A stretch of 64,000 nucleotides of DNA, taken from NCBI RefSeq assembly GCF_026410285.1, contig NZ_JAPMLP010000001.1, positions 496,001 through 560,000 of the forward strand, in the 5' to 3' direction. Origin of the DNA: Sulfitobacter sp. F26169L. GTDB lineage: Bacteria > Pseudomonadota > Alphaproteobacteria > Rhodobacterales > Rhodobacteraceae. Position 1 is the first letter of the stretch, and every line of letters begins with the position of its first letter. A program made the translations under genes and the position numbers. Positions 44,221 through 52,811 of this stretch are shown in pieces. The notes under the pieces were generated by a model, which did not search any database, had not been told where the DNA came from, and worked only from the letters and a program-made list of their open reading frames with translations.

Positions 44221-45963
44221 ATGATACACAGGGTTGGCCGCCGTGGCCTTGGCATTGTTGTTTTTCTGATCTGCGTGGCACTGCTGTCCGCGGGAGTCTG
44301 GCGTTATGCGATGCATCAGGGGATGGGCCAACTGTCTGCGCGCGGCAGTGCCGATCTGCAACTAGCCAGTGACCGTCTGGTCGGGCAGTTGCAGCGGTAT
44401 CGTGATCTGGCGGTGGTAATGGCGGATCACCCGCAGGTGGCGCATGTGCTTTCGGGCGCTGTGCGGGCTGAAGATCGCGCAATGCTGCGCGGTGTCGCGG
44501 ACCGTGCGGCGGCGCTGGATGTGATGGTGATTGATCGTGCAGGCCGCGTGTTGGCCGCGGCAGATGACGGGGCAGGCAGTGCAGGTGCCATGGCATTTGT
44601 GCGCCGTGCGTTGAATGGCGCATTGGGGCGCGGGTACGGCCCCGATGCGGGTACAGGGCGAACGTATTTCTTTGCCGCACCCGTTTTCGGGACACAGGGA
44701 AAGGTGCTGGGCGCGCTGGTGGTTTCCACCGATCTGGCCTCGGTCGATTATGCGTGGCGCGGCGACACGCCGCCGGTTTTCTTCACGGATGCGCGCGGCC
44801 AGGTGCAAGTCTCCAATCGTTCGGAGTTGATATTCTGGCAGCGACCTTCGGAGCGTGCAGGATTGCGCAGGCCGCAGGGGGAGACGCCGAAATTCAGTTC
44901 GCGCTATTTTGGAGCCCATGAAGTCTGGCGTTTGGGCTGGGGGCCGTATCTGCCGCAGAAAGCATTGCATTTGACACAGGATTTGCCCGTGATTGGTATG
45001 ACCGGAGAGGTGTTGTTAGATGTTGCTCCTGTGGGTAGATTGGCCGCATCGCAGGCCGCGGCGGTTGCTGCGCTATGTCTTGCCTTTGGCGCGTTGCTGT
45101 TTCTGGCCACCGAGCGGCGGCGCACGCTGGCGCTGGCAAATGCCCAGCTTGAGGCGCGGGTGCGCGCACGTACGCAGGCGCTGCGCGATATCAACAACGA
45201 GTTGCGGCGCGAAGCAGCAGAGCGCACCGAGGCGCAACTGGCACTGGCGCGCGCGCAGGACGATCTGGTGCAGGCCAGCAAGCTGAGCGCACTGGGGCAG
45301 CTTAGCGCGGGGATCAGTCACGAGTTGAACCAGCCGCTGATGGCGGTGCAATCGTTTGCCGAAAACGGCGTGCAGTTTATCGAACGGGGCAAGCCCGAGC
45401 GTGCAGTCGATAACCTGACGCGTATACTGGATATGGCGCAGCGCATGGGGCGGATCATCAAAAATCTACGTGCCTTTTCCAAGCAGGAGACAGTGCAGCA
45501 GGTGCAGGTCGATCTGGGCGCAGTGATCGCGACCGTGCTGGACATGACGCAGGCGCGGTGCGCGGCAATGGGCGTGACGCTTGATTACAACGCACCAAAA
45601 TCGCCGGTCTGGGTGCGCGGTGGCGAGGTGCGTCTGGGGCAGGTGTTTGTCAATCTGGTGACCAATGCGCTGGACGCCATGGAACATGCGCCCGAGCGGC
45701 GATTGCAGATTACCATCACCCAGGACATCGCAACGACCGTCAAAATATCCGACACAGGCCACGGCATCGCGGCCCCCGAACGGGTGTTCGACCCGTTTTA
45801 TTCCACCAAAGAGGTGGGCGCGGCCAAAGGTGTGGGGCTGGGCCTGTCCATCAGCTATGCCATCGTGCAAAGTGTCGGCGGTGAAATCAGGGCGCAAAAT
45901 ACGGATCAGGGGGCCAGCTTTGCCGTGACCCTGATGCCGATGGCACAGGAGCAAGCCGCGTGA
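44221..45963 (+). CDS. dctB: C4-dicarboxylate sensor histidine kinase
   Basis: Membrane sensor kinase, 580 residues from ATG 44221. Two membrane helices (about 8-26 and 277-298) bracket a periplasmic PDC/Cache-like sensor domain, then a cytoplasmic coiled coil, the phosphoacceptor block SALGQLSAGISHELNQPLMA (H-box), the N-box VFVNLVTNALDAME and the G boxes DTGHGIAAPERVFDPF, GVGLGLSISYAIV. This is the DctB layout. Its stop overlaps the GTG start of dctD, and the TRAP transporter follows, so it senses C4-dicarboxylates by inference. Confidence 0.9.
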   Translation: MIHRVGRRGLGIVVFLICVALLSAGVWRYAMHQGMGQLSARGSADLQLASDRLVGQLQRYRDLAVVMADHPQVAHVLSGAVRAEDRAMLRGVADRAAALDVMVIDRAGRVLAAADDGAGSAGAMAFVRRALNGALGRGYGPDAGTGRTYFFAAPVFGTQGKVLGALVVSTDLASVDYAWRGDTPPVFFTDARGQVQVSNRSELIFWQRPSERAGLRRPQGETPKFSSRYFGAHEVWRLGWGPYLPQKALHLTQDLPVIGMTGEVLLDVAPVGRLAASQAAAVAALCLAFGALLFLATERRRTLALANAQLEARVRARTQALRDINNELRREAAERTEAQLALARAQDDLVQASKLSALGQLSAGISHELNQPLMAVQSFAENGVQFIERGKPERAVDNLTRILDMAQRMGRIIKNLRAFSKQETVQQVQVDLGAVIATVLDMTQARCAAMGVTLDYNAPKSPVWVRGGEVRLGQVFVNLVTNALDAMEHAPERRLQITITQDIATTVKISDTGHGIAAPERVFDPFYSTKEVGAAKGVGLGLSISYAIVQSVGGEIRAQNTDQGASFAVTLMPMAQEQAA

Positions 45964-47189
45964 GCAAAACCGTTCTGCTGGTCGATGACGATGCCGCCGT
46001 GCGCGAAGCGTTGGGCCAGACGCTGGAACTGGCTGATCTGACCTGCATTGCGGCGGGGTCTTTTGTTGTGGCGGCGGATCATATCTGTGAAGATTTTGAC
46101 GGTGTCATCATCTCTGATATCCGCATGCCGGGGCGTGACGGTTTCCACCTGCTGGGTCACGTGCGCCGCATTGATCCCGATTTACCCGTAATCCTGCTGA
46201 CCGGAGAAGGTGATATTCCCATGGCGGTCAAAGCGATGGGTGAGGGCGCATTTGATTTTCTGGAAAAGCCTTGCGCGGCCAAGGATCTGCTGGCGGTGGT
46301 GGATCGCGCCCTGAAAACTCGCGCGCTGGTGCTGGAAAACCGCCAGCTTCGTCAACTGGTCGAAAGTGGGGATCCCGCCGCGCGCATGATCTTTGGCACC
46401 TCCGATCTGGTGCAAAACCTGCGCGGCCATGTGCGCCGCGTGGCGCAGGCCAGTGGCGATGTTCTGGTGACAGGTGCGCAAGGCGCGGGCATTTCCAAAA
46501 TTGCCGAGGTCGTGCATCTGAGCTCGCTGCGCTCCAAGCGGCCGTTTTTGAAACGTGCAGCCAGTGATCTGGATGCAGATGCGCTGGCAGCAGCCTTTGC
46601 CGAGGGGGATGGAGGCAGTTTGTTTATCGATGAAATCACCATGCTCCCCGCGCAAAGCCAGCTTGCGCTGGCCGAGACGCTGGATGGCACCCCCACCACC
46701 CGCCTGATCGCGGGCTCCACCCGTGATCTGGCTGCCGAGATGGAGGCGGGACGGTTTAACGCCGACCTTTACTACCGTCTGAGCGTGATGCCCGTGCGCA
46801 TCCCCAGCCTTAGCGAGCGGCCCGAAGATATTCCGGTGCTGTTTCGCCGCTATGTCGCCCAGGCGGCAGAGCAAAGCGGGCAAAACGCGCCGGAAGTCAC
46901 CGCCCAGATGGAAGCCGCGCTGATGGCGCGCGACTGGCCCGGTAATGCGCGCGCGCTGATGACTGAAGCGATGCGTTTTGTGATGGGGATGTCCGACGCG
47001 CCGCAAGTGGACGAAACTATGGGGCTGGTGGCGCATTTGGCGCAGATAGAGCAATCCCTGATCGAAGGCGCGTTACGCCGTGCACGAGGGCAGGCCACAG
47101 ACGCGGCGCGTGCGCTCAAGCTGCCGCGCAAGACATTTTATGACAAATGCGCCCGCTACGCGATCAAGCCCGAGGACTTCCGCAACTGA
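45960..47189 (+). CDS. dctD: DctD-like response regulator with degenerate AAA+ domain
   Basis: Response regulator paired with DctB; 409 residues from GTG 45960. Receiver: DDD near 9-11, phospho-Asp D53 in ISDIRMPG, K103. Central NtrC-type AAA+ domain is damaged in two ways: Walker A reads GAQGAGIS (residues 172-179) with Ile in place of the Lys, and the GAFTGA loop needed to contact sigma-54 is missing because about 20 residues are deleted between KRPFLKRAASD and the Walker B GGSLFIDEI. The C-terminal Fis-type HTH is intact (ATDAARALKLPRKTFYDKC). It probably acts as a DNA-binding switch without sigma-54 remodelling. Confidence 0.88.
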   Translation: MSKTVLLVDDDAAVREALGQTLELADLTCIAAGSFVVAADHICEDFDGVIISDIRMPGRDGFHLLGHVRRIDPDLPVILLTGEGDIPMAVKAMGEGAFDFLEKPCAAKDLLAVVDRALKTRALVLENRQLRQLVESGDPAARMIFGTSDLVQNLRGHVRRVAQASGDVLVTGAQGAGISKIAEVVHLSSLRSKRPFLKRAASDLDADALAAAFAEGDGGSLFIDEITMLPAQSQLALAETLDGTPTTRLIAGSTRDLAAEMEAGRFNADLYYRLSVMPVRIPSLSERPEDIPVLFRRYVAQAAEQSGQNAPEVTAQMEAALMARDWPGNARALMTEAMRFVMGMSDAPQVDETMGLVAHLAQIEQSLIEGALRRARGQATDAARALKLPRKTFYDKCARYAIKPEDFRN

Positions 47190-47204
47190 GTCGTGCAATC
47201 GAAG

Positions 47205-47253
47205 TGTGCGGATTTCCGCACAACTTAAGCAGGCAGGGTGCGAAATCCCGCAC
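47205..47253. promoter_or_regulatory. Paired palindromes, candidate DctD binding sites upstream of dctP
   Basis: GTGCGGATTTCCGCAC (47206-47221; arms 8 bp when the flanking T and A are counted) and GTGCGAAATCCCGCAC (47238-47253) share GTGCGNNNNNCCGCAC-like structure. Their centres are 32 bp apart, about three helical turns, so two dimers would sit on one face. They lie 90-135 bp upstream of the promoter-like element at 47342, the usual place of NtrC-family enhancer sites, and right after the dctD stop. Confidence 0.6.
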
Positions 47254-47341
47254 TGCGCCGAGTTATATGTGGTGCTTTCAATTTCGATTTTTGATTTAAC
47301 CTATTGAAGATGGGTGAATATTCCTAAGCGCTGGTGTCCGG

Positions 47342-47381
47342 TGCCACGCTGCTTGCGATGAAGCAGTCATAGCATAATAGT
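47342..47381 (+). promoter_or_regulatory. dctP promoter region: damaged sigma-54-like element overlapping a sigma-70-like one
   Basis: TGCCACG-CTGC-TTGCG (47342-47357) matches the -24/-12 consensus TGGCACG-N4-TTGCA except for the invariant -24 GG (here GC) and last base. TTGCGA within it could serve as a -35, with TAATAG or CATAAT about 14-16 bases downstream as a weak -10. The 5' leader to the ATG would be about 60 bases. Confidence 0.35.
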
Positions 47382-47435
47382 TATGCCACCGCGGCGGAAA
47401 GCCGCCTGGCCACAAGATCTCTGGGAGGAGACACC

Positions 47436-48431
47436 ATGAAATTTGTAACCGCAGCCGTACTGGCAGTGACCCTATCCGCAGGCGCAGTAGCCGCCGCATG
47501 TGATGACGGTGAAATCGTAATCAAGCTGAGCCACGTCACGAACACCGACAAGCACCCCAAAGGCATCGCCGCGAGCCTGCTGGAGCAGCGCGTCAACGAC
47601 GAGATGAACGGCAAGGCCTGCATGGAAGTGTTCCCGCAGTCCACGCTGTATAACGATGATCAGGTTCTCGAAGCGCTTTTGCAAGGTGATGTTCAGATGG
47701 CGGCGCCTTCGCTGTCCAAATTCGAGCAGTTCACCAAGCAGTTCCGCATTTTCGATCTGCCGTTCATGTTCAAGAACATCAATGCTGTTGACGAGTTCCA
47801 GAACTCCGAAACTGGTCAGGCGATGAAAGAATCCATGACGCGCCGTGGCCTGCTGGGTCTTGCCTTCTGGCACAATGGCATGAAGCAGATGTCAGCCAAC
47901 AAGGCGCTGAACCTGCCGTCAGATGCCAATGGCCTGAAATTCCGCGTGCAGAACTCGGATGTTTTGAAGGCGCAGATGTCTGCAATGGGTGCATCCCCAC
48001 AGCCGATGGCATTCTCCGAAGTATACGGCGCGCTGCAAACCGGCGTTGTGGACGGACAAGAGAACACATGGTCCAACATCTATGGCCAGAAATTCTTTGA
48101 AGTGCAGGACGGTATCACCGAAACGAACCACGGCATCATCGACTATATGCTGGTCACATCCACAGACTGGTTTGAAGGTCTGCCCGAAGATGTTCGCACA
48201 CAGCTGAGCACCATCGTCGACGAGGTGACAGCCACGCGCAATGCTGAATCCACTAACGTCAACGCCGAGGCAAAAGCCGCAATCATCGAAGCCGGTGGCA
48301 CAGTGATCGAACTGGACGCAGCAGGCCGCGAGGCATGGGTTGCAGCGATGAAGCCCGTCTGGGAAGAGTTCACCGCCGATGTTGGCCAGGAGAACATCGA
48401 CGCAGCACAAGCGATCAACGCCAAACACTAA
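47436..48431 (+). CDS. dctP: TRAP transporter substrate-binding protein, C4-dicarboxylate type
   Basis: Periplasmic solute receptor for a tripartite ATP-independent transporter. The 331 residues have a signal peptide (FVTAAVLAVTLSAGAVAAA), then SHVTNTDKHPKGIAASLLEQRV, the DctP signature KFRVQNSDVLKAQMSAMGASPQPMAF with the carboxylate-binding Arg, and VDGQENTWSNIYGQKFFEVQ. GGGAGGAGACACC precedes the ATG. A strong hairpin separates it from dctQ, which would let the receptor be made in excess over the membrane parts. Confidence 0.94.
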   Translation: MKFVTAAVLAVTLSAGAVAAACDDGEIVIKLSHVTNTDKHPKGIAASLLEQRVNDEMNGKACMEVFPQSTLYNDDQVLEALLQGDVQMAAPSLSKFEQFTKQFRIFDLPFMFKNINAVDEFQNSETGQAMKESMTRRGLLGLAFWHNGMKQMSANKALNLPSDANGLKFRVQNSDVLKAQMSAMGASPQPMAFSEVYGALQTGVVDGQENTWSNIYGQKFFEVQDGITETNHGIIDYMLVTSTDWFEGLPEDVRTQLSTIVDEVTATRNAESTNVNAEAKAAIIEAGGTVIELDAAGREAWVAAMKPVWEEFTADVGQENIDAAQAINAKH

Positions 48432-48450
48432 GGCCGCACCGGTCTGATTT

Positions 48451-48484
48451 ACACCCCGCCCGTTTCACGCAGGCGGGGTGTTTT
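48451..48484 (+). terminator. Intra-operon terminator/attenuator between dctP and dctQ
   Basis: ACACCCCGCC (48451-48460) and GGCGGGGTGT (48472-48481) form a perfect 10-bp stem followed by a T-run. Partial read-through would lower dctQM relative to dctP. Confidence 0.8.
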
Positions 48485-48524
48485 CTCCTACGCCCGCGCG
48501 CGTCCCCCATTGCAGGAGTGTTTT

Positions 48525-49205
48525 ATGGCACATGCTTACGTGGCAAACACAGCCATTGGCCGGATCGTCAACGAAATCGAAGAGACTGCGATTGCGCTGA
48601 TCCTCGGTTTGATGACGGTGATCACATTTATCAACGTCGTATTGCGCTACGGCTTCAACACCGGATTGATCTGGGGGCTGGAGGCGGTGACGTTCCTGTT
48701 TGCATGGCTGGTGCTGTTTGGCGTCAGCTACTCGGTCAAGGTGACCGCGCAATTGGGGGTGGACGCGCTCATTAATCTGTTCACGCCCTCGACGCGCAGG
48801 GTTTTAGCCTTGGTTGCGGGAGCGGTTTGTATTGCCTACGCAGCACTGGTGCTGAAGGGCGCGTGGGATTATTGGGCACCGTTTGCGGGGCTTGACGCCA
48901 CAACGGGGCGCTGGTTTCCCACCGGATTTGCCAACAGCCGCGATCAGGCATGGTACGAGGTGATCGACATCCCGTTCCCCGAATGGCTGCGGTTTATCGA
49001 ACCGATCATGAACGAAGGCGAATCCTATGAAAAGCTGCCCCGTTTCATCCCCTACGCCATCCTGCCATTCGGAATGGCGCTGCTGCTGTTCCGGTTCATT
49101 CAGGCATTTGTGCGGGTCTGGCGCGGCGAGGCGACCAGCCTGATTGTCAGCCACGAAGCCGAAGACGACATTAAAGATGTCCAACACTTGAACGCAGGGG
49201 ACTGA
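48525..49205 (+). CDS. dctQ: TRAP transporter small membrane subunit
   Basis: Four-helix small permease subunit bridging to DctM. The 226 residues from ATG 48525 (after GCAGGAGTG) show TAIALILGLMTVITFINVVLRYGFN, GLEAVTFLFAWLVLFGVSYSV and two more helices. The loop between helices 3 and 4 is unusually long (about 60 residues, including WFPTGFANSRDQAWYEV and EWLRFIEPIMNEGE), as I recall for C4-dicarboxylate DctQ proteins of this group. It ends four bases before dctM. Confidence 0.9.
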   Translation: MAHAYVANTAIGRIVNEIEETAIALILGLMTVITFINVVLRYGFNTGLIWGLEAVTFLFAWLVLFGVSYSVKVTAQLGVDALINLFTPSTRRVLALVAGAVCIAYAALVLKGAWDYWAPFAGLDATTGRWFPTGFANSRDQAWYEVIDIPFPEWLRFIEPIMNEGESYEKLPRFIPYAILPFGMALLLFRFIQAFVRVWRGEATSLIVSHEAEDDIKDVQHLNAGD

Positions 49206-49209
49206 TTGC

Positions 49210-50586
49210 ATGGAAGTTATTGTTCTATTTACCATGGTAATCGGTCTGATGCTGATCGGTGTGCCGATTGCAGTGTCACTGGGCATGTCGTCGATCGTGT
49301 TCTTGCTGGTGTTGTCCGACACCTCATTGGCGTCTATTGCGCAGACGTTTTTTCAGGCGATGGCGGGGCATTATACGCTGTTGGCGATCCCGTTCTTTAT
49401 TCTTGCGTCGTCGTTTATGTCGACAGGTGGTGTAGCGCGGCGAATTATCCGCTTCTCAATCGCGCTGGTCGGGCATTTGCCCGGCGGGCTGGCGATTGCG
49501 GGTGTGTTCGCCTGTATGTTGTTTGCAGCGCTGTCGGGGTCGTCTCCAGCGACAGTTGTGGCCATCGGCTCCATCGTGATCGTGGGAATGCGGGAAGTCG
49601 GCTATACCAAGGATTTTGCAGCAGGCGTGATTGCTGTTGCTGGCACATTGGGAATTCTGATCCCGCCAAGCATTGTGATGGTTGTCTATGCCTCCGCCAC
49701 TGATGTGTCTGTGGGGCGGATGTTTCTGGCCGGTGTCATTCCCGGTCTGCTGGCCGGATTTATGCTGATGCTGACGATCTATATCATCGCACGGGTGCGT
49801 GATCTGCCCAAAGGCGATTGGAAAGGCTGGGGCGAGGTGCGCCGCAGCGGGATCGAGGCAGGCTGGGGTCTGTTCCTGATTGTCATCATTCTGGGCGGTA
49901 TCTACGGCGGTATCTTTACCCCCACAGAAGCAGCGGCGGTTGCGGCAGTCTATGCCTTCTTTATCTCGACGTTTGTGTACCGCGATATGGGGCCGTTGCA
50001 CGTGGCGGGAGACCGGAACAACCTTGCCTTGTGGCAAAAACCCAAGGCACTGTTGACCGTGTTCTTCCACCGCGATGTGCGCGACACATTGTTCGAGGCA
50101 GGCAAGCTGACGGTGACGCTGATGTTCATCATCGCAAACGCGCTGATCCTCAAACATGTTCTGACAGACGAGCAGATTCCGCAGCAGATTTCGGCAGCGA
50201 TGCTGAATGCGGGTTTTGGTCCTATCGTGTTCCTGATTATCGTCAACGTGATCCTGCTGATCGGGGGGCAGTTTATGGAGCCGTCGGGCCTGTTGGTGAT
50301 TGTCGCGCCGCTGGTTTTCCCGATTGCGATCGAACTGGGCATCGATCCGATCCATCTGGGCATCATCATGGTGGTGAACATGGAAATCGGGATGATTACA
50401 CCACCTGTAGGGCTGAACCTGTTTGTGACCTCCGGCGTGGCGAATATGCCGATGATGAACGTGGTGCGCGCAGCGCTGCCTTTCCTTGCGGTGCTGTTTG
50501 TCTTCCTGATTATGGTGACCTACATCCCGATCCTGTCCACGTGGTTGCCCACAATGATGATGGGGCCGGAGATCATTACGCGGTAG
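49210..50586 (+). CDS. dctM: TRAP transporter large membrane subunit
   Basis: Large permease of the TRAP transporter, 458 residues with about 12-13 hydrophobic helices, carrying solute with sodium. Recognisable segments: MVIGLMLIGVPIAVSLGMSS, ALSGSSPATVVAIGSI, GTLGILIPPSIVMVVYASAT, IFTPTEAAAVAAVYAFFIS and the C-terminal IGMITPPVGLNLFVTSGV. Together with dctP and dctQ it forms the DctPQM C4-dicarboxylate transporter. A terminator follows. Confidence 0.95.
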   Translation: MEVIVLFTMVIGLMLIGVPIAVSLGMSSIVFLLVLSDTSLASIAQTFFQAMAGHYTLLAIPFFILASSFMSTGGVARRIIRFSIALVGHLPGGLAIAGVFACMLFAALSGSSPATVVAIGSIVIVGMREVGYTKDFAAGVIAVAGTLGILIPPSIVMVVYASATDVSVGRMFLAGVIPGLLAGFMLMLTIYIIARVRDLPKGDWKGWGEVRRSGIEAGWGLFLIVIILGGIYGGIFTPTEAAAVAAVYAFFISTFVYRDMGPLHVAGDRNNLALWQKPKALLTVFFHRDVRDTLFEAGKLTVTLMFIIANALILKHVLTDEQIPQQISAAMLNAGFGPIVFLIIVNVILLIGGQFMEPSGLLVIVAPLVFPIAIELGIDPIHLGIIMVVNMEIGMITPPVGLNLFVTSGVANMPMMNVVRAALPFLAVLFVFLIMVTYIPILSTWLPTMMMGPEIITR

Positions 50587-50616
50587 TGTAATGGGCTGAT
50601 ATCGCCGCGCGTAAAG

Positions 50617-50655
50617 AGGGCGCGGGACTTTTTACGGTCCTGCGCCCTTTGCTAT
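50617..50655 (+). terminator. Terminator of the dct operon
   Basis: AGGGCGCGGGAC (50617-50628) pairs with GTCCTGCGCCCT (50637-50648) with one G-T pair and is followed by TTGCTATT. It lies 31 bases after the dctM stop and also faces the convergent tpiA. Confidence 0.75.
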
Positions 50656-50702
50656 TGTTGGATTGAGTTTATTAGAAAGGTGAAGCTGAAGCCGGTGGGC
50701 CT

Positions 50703-51452
50703 TCAGCTGTTGGCAAGCGCGGTGATGATGGGGGCAAAATCGGCGGCCTTGAGAGATGCGCCGCCAACGAGCGCGCCATCGACATTTGCAGCCTCGAAGA
50801 TGGTCGCAGCGTTGTCGGGTTTGACCGAGCCACCATAGAGCAGCGGAATCATGTCACCGGTATCTGCGCCAAAGCGGGTGACAATCTTGCTGCGGACGAA
50901 ATCGTGTACTTCGACGATCTGTTCCAGCGTTGGGATTTTGCCGGTGCCGATGGCCCAGATCGGTTCATATGCGATGACAGTGTTTGCGGCTGACACGTGA
51001 TCGGGCAGGGACCCTGCAAGCTGGCCTGCGATGATATCAAGGGTGTTGTCGGCCTCTCTGTCCTCAAGCGCCTCACCGATGCAGATGATTGCGGTCAGGC
51101 CCGCGGCCCAAGCAGCGGTAGCCTTTTTGCGCACATCGCGGTCATGCTCATCGTGCGCAGCGCGGCGTTCGGAATGGCCCACGATAACATGGGTTGCGCC
51201 GGTGTCGGCAATCATCGCGGCAGAGATATCGCCGGTAAAAGCACCGCTGTCCTGCATGTGGCAATCCTGCGCACCGATTTGGATGCCGGTATCGCGCGCC
51301 GCTTCACTGGCGCGGAAAAGCAGGGGGGCGGGGGGGCATATCACAACATCGGGCGCATTGGCGGGGAGCAGTGATTTGAGTGTTTCAAGCTCGGCCAGAC
51401 TGGCGGCTGTGCCGTTCATCTTCCAGTTTCCCGCTGCCAGTTTGCGTCGCAT
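50703..51452 (-). CDS. tpiA: Triosephosphate isomerase
   Basis: Interconverts glyceraldehyde-3-phosphate and dihydroxyacetone phosphate. The 249 residues contain AAGNWKMNG (catalytic Lys), VIVGHSERR (catalytic His), AYEPIWAIGTGKIPT (catalytic Glu) and the phosphate loop LLYGGSVKPDNA ... VDGALVGGASL. Full length, cytoplasmic. It stands alone between convergent dctM and the divergent oxygenase gene. Confidence 0.97.
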   Translation of the reverse strand: MRRKLAAGNWKMNGTAASLAELETLKSLLPANAPDVVICPPAPLLFRASEAARDTGIQIGAQDCHMQDSGAFTGDISAAMIADTGATHVIVGHSERRAAHDEHDRDVRKKATAAWAAGLTAIICIGEALEDREADNTLDIIAGQLAGSLPDHVSAANTVIAYEPIWAIGTGKIPTLEQIVEVHDFVRSKIVTRFGADTGDMIPLLYGGSVKPDNAATIFEAANVDGALVGGASLKAADFAPIITALANS

Positions 51453-51568
51453 GATGTGCCCCTTTTGATGGTTGCCTGTCTTTACACGCCTTGCAGGGGC
51501 AGTTCAACGACAGGCTTGGCCTCGGGCAGGATCGGGGCTAGGAGGGGGCAGCAGCAAAGGAGTGCAGG

Positions 51569-52474
51569 ATGATCCCGTCGATTGATCTGGAAGCATTGGA
51601 AGCAGATGTACCCGAGGCCGTTGCCGCGATGCATGAGGCGGCAACCGATATCGGGTTTGCTACGGTATATAACACGGCCCTGTCGCCTGAGAGGGTGCAG
51701 GATGTGATCGAAACGTACCGTGCGTTTTTCAAACTGCCCGAAGCGCAAAAGCGCCCCTATGATATGGCTGGTTCGGGCGCAAACCGTGGTTGGGGCGCTG
51801 CGGGGTCAGAGCAGGTTGATCCGGATGCAAACCCTGACTACAAACAGTTCTTTGATAGCGGTGTGAGCTTGCCGCCCAACGATCCGCGCTGTGCGATGCC
51901 TGTCTATGCGCCCAATGTCTGGCCACAGGAGCCTGCGGGGTTCGAGGCGGTGATCAGACAGTATTATGATGACGCTTGTGGCGTTGCGATGACAGTGCTG
52001 CGCGGGGTCGCCCATTCGATCGGCGCGCCGAAAGACGCCTTTGATACAGGGTTTGACACGCCCATGGCCCTGCTGCGGGGAAACTATTATCCGTCACGTC
52101 CTGATTGGGCCGGGGCGAAAGATTTCGGCATCGCGACGCACACCGACTATGGCTGCCTGACGTTGCTGGCGACAGACGGGTCGCCCGGGCTGGAGGTGCG
52201 CAAGCGCGGTGGCGGCTGGATACCCCTGAGTGCCGATCCCGGCACATTTGTGATCAACTTTGGCGAGATGATGGAAGTGTGGAGCGATGGCAAGGTGCGC
52301 GCCACGCCGCACCGCGTTGTCGGCGGCCTGAACGAGCGGATATCGGTGCCGCTTTTCTTCAATCCGGCGCATGATACCAACGTGGCACCGCTTGGTTCTG
52401 ACAAGTTCGTGCTGGCCGGAGAGCATCTGGCCGCGCGCTTCGAACAGACCTACGTGCATCTTCAGAAGAAATAG
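51569..52474 (+). CDS. 2-oxoglutarate/Fe(II) oxygenase, isopenicillin N synthase family
   Basis: A 301-residue member of the IPNS-like oxygenase family (DIOX_N plus 2OG-FeII_Oxy domains). The iron ligands are in HTDYGCLTLLATDG (His, Asp) and the later ATPHRVVGG (His); NERISVPLFFNP has the RxS that binds 2-oxoglutarate. The N-terminal half has the IDLEALEAD start typical of the family. The substrate is unknown; the name does not imply antibiotic synthesis. GCAAAGGAGTGCAGG precedes the ATG. Confidence 0.92.
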   Translation: MIPSIDLEALEADVPEAVAAMHEAATDIGFATVYNTALSPERVQDVIETYRAFFKLPEAQKRPYDMAGSGANRGWGAAGSEQVDPDANPDYKQFFDSGVSLPPNDPRCAMPVYAPNVWPQEPAGFEAVIRQYYDDACGVAMTVLRGVAHSIGAPKDAFDTGFDTPMALLRGNYYPSRPDWAGAKDFGIATHTDYGCLTLLATDGSPGLEVRKRGGGWIPLSADPGTFVINFGEMMEVWSDGKVRATPHRVVGGLNERISVPLFFNPAHDTNVAPLGSDKFVLAGEHLAARFEQTYVHLQKK

Positions 52475-52481
52475 CGCGGCT

Positions 52482-52811
52482 TTAGCGCAGCGCTGCTAGT
52501 GCCTGCCGGGCCAGTGCGCAGGCTTCTGCCGGATCGTCCAGATAAGCGTCAGGCAGGGTCCGGTATGGCATGGCGGAAGGCTTGCCGTTTTTGCGGGAAT
52601 AGGTCCACTCCGTGCTGCCCAGAGCTGCAATGTGATCGGCGAAGGGTCCTTTTGGTGCCTTTAACATCAGCCGACCGTCGGACAGCATGACAGCAAATAT
52701 TGTCTGGCCACTGTAAAGCCCCATACCGCCGAACATGCGGCGGGTGTTCAGATCGGGAATGTCGGCAAAAAGTTCACGGGCGAAGGCCATATCGGCTTCG
52801 CCAAGGCTCAT
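52482..52811 (-). CDS. TfoX/Sxy N-terminal domain protein
   Basis: A 109-residue protein made of the TfoX N-terminal domain only: MAFARELFADIPDLNTRRMFGGMGLYSG, FAVMLSDGRLMLKAP, then PYRTLPDAYLDDP. In gammaproteobacteria TfoX/Sxy activates competence genes; alphaproteobacterial single-domain forms have no known role. Its start overlaps the stop of the upstream A-type Fe-S carrier gene (ATGA). Confidence 0.9.
   Translation of the reverse strand: MSLGEADMAFARELFADIPDLNTRRMFGGMGLYSGQTIFAVMLSDGRLMLKAPKGPFADHIAALGSTEWTYSRKNGKPSAMPYRTLPDAYLDDPAEACALARQALAALR

Noticed and set aside
49456..50355. Long leftward frame inside dctM
   Set aside because: Antisense to helices of DctM; Asp/His/Gln-rich nonsense translation.
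51569..52474. Beta-lactam biosynthesis gene
   Set aside because: The oxygenase belongs to the IPNS-like family, but there are no peptide synthetase or acyltransferase genes nearby; the substrate is open.
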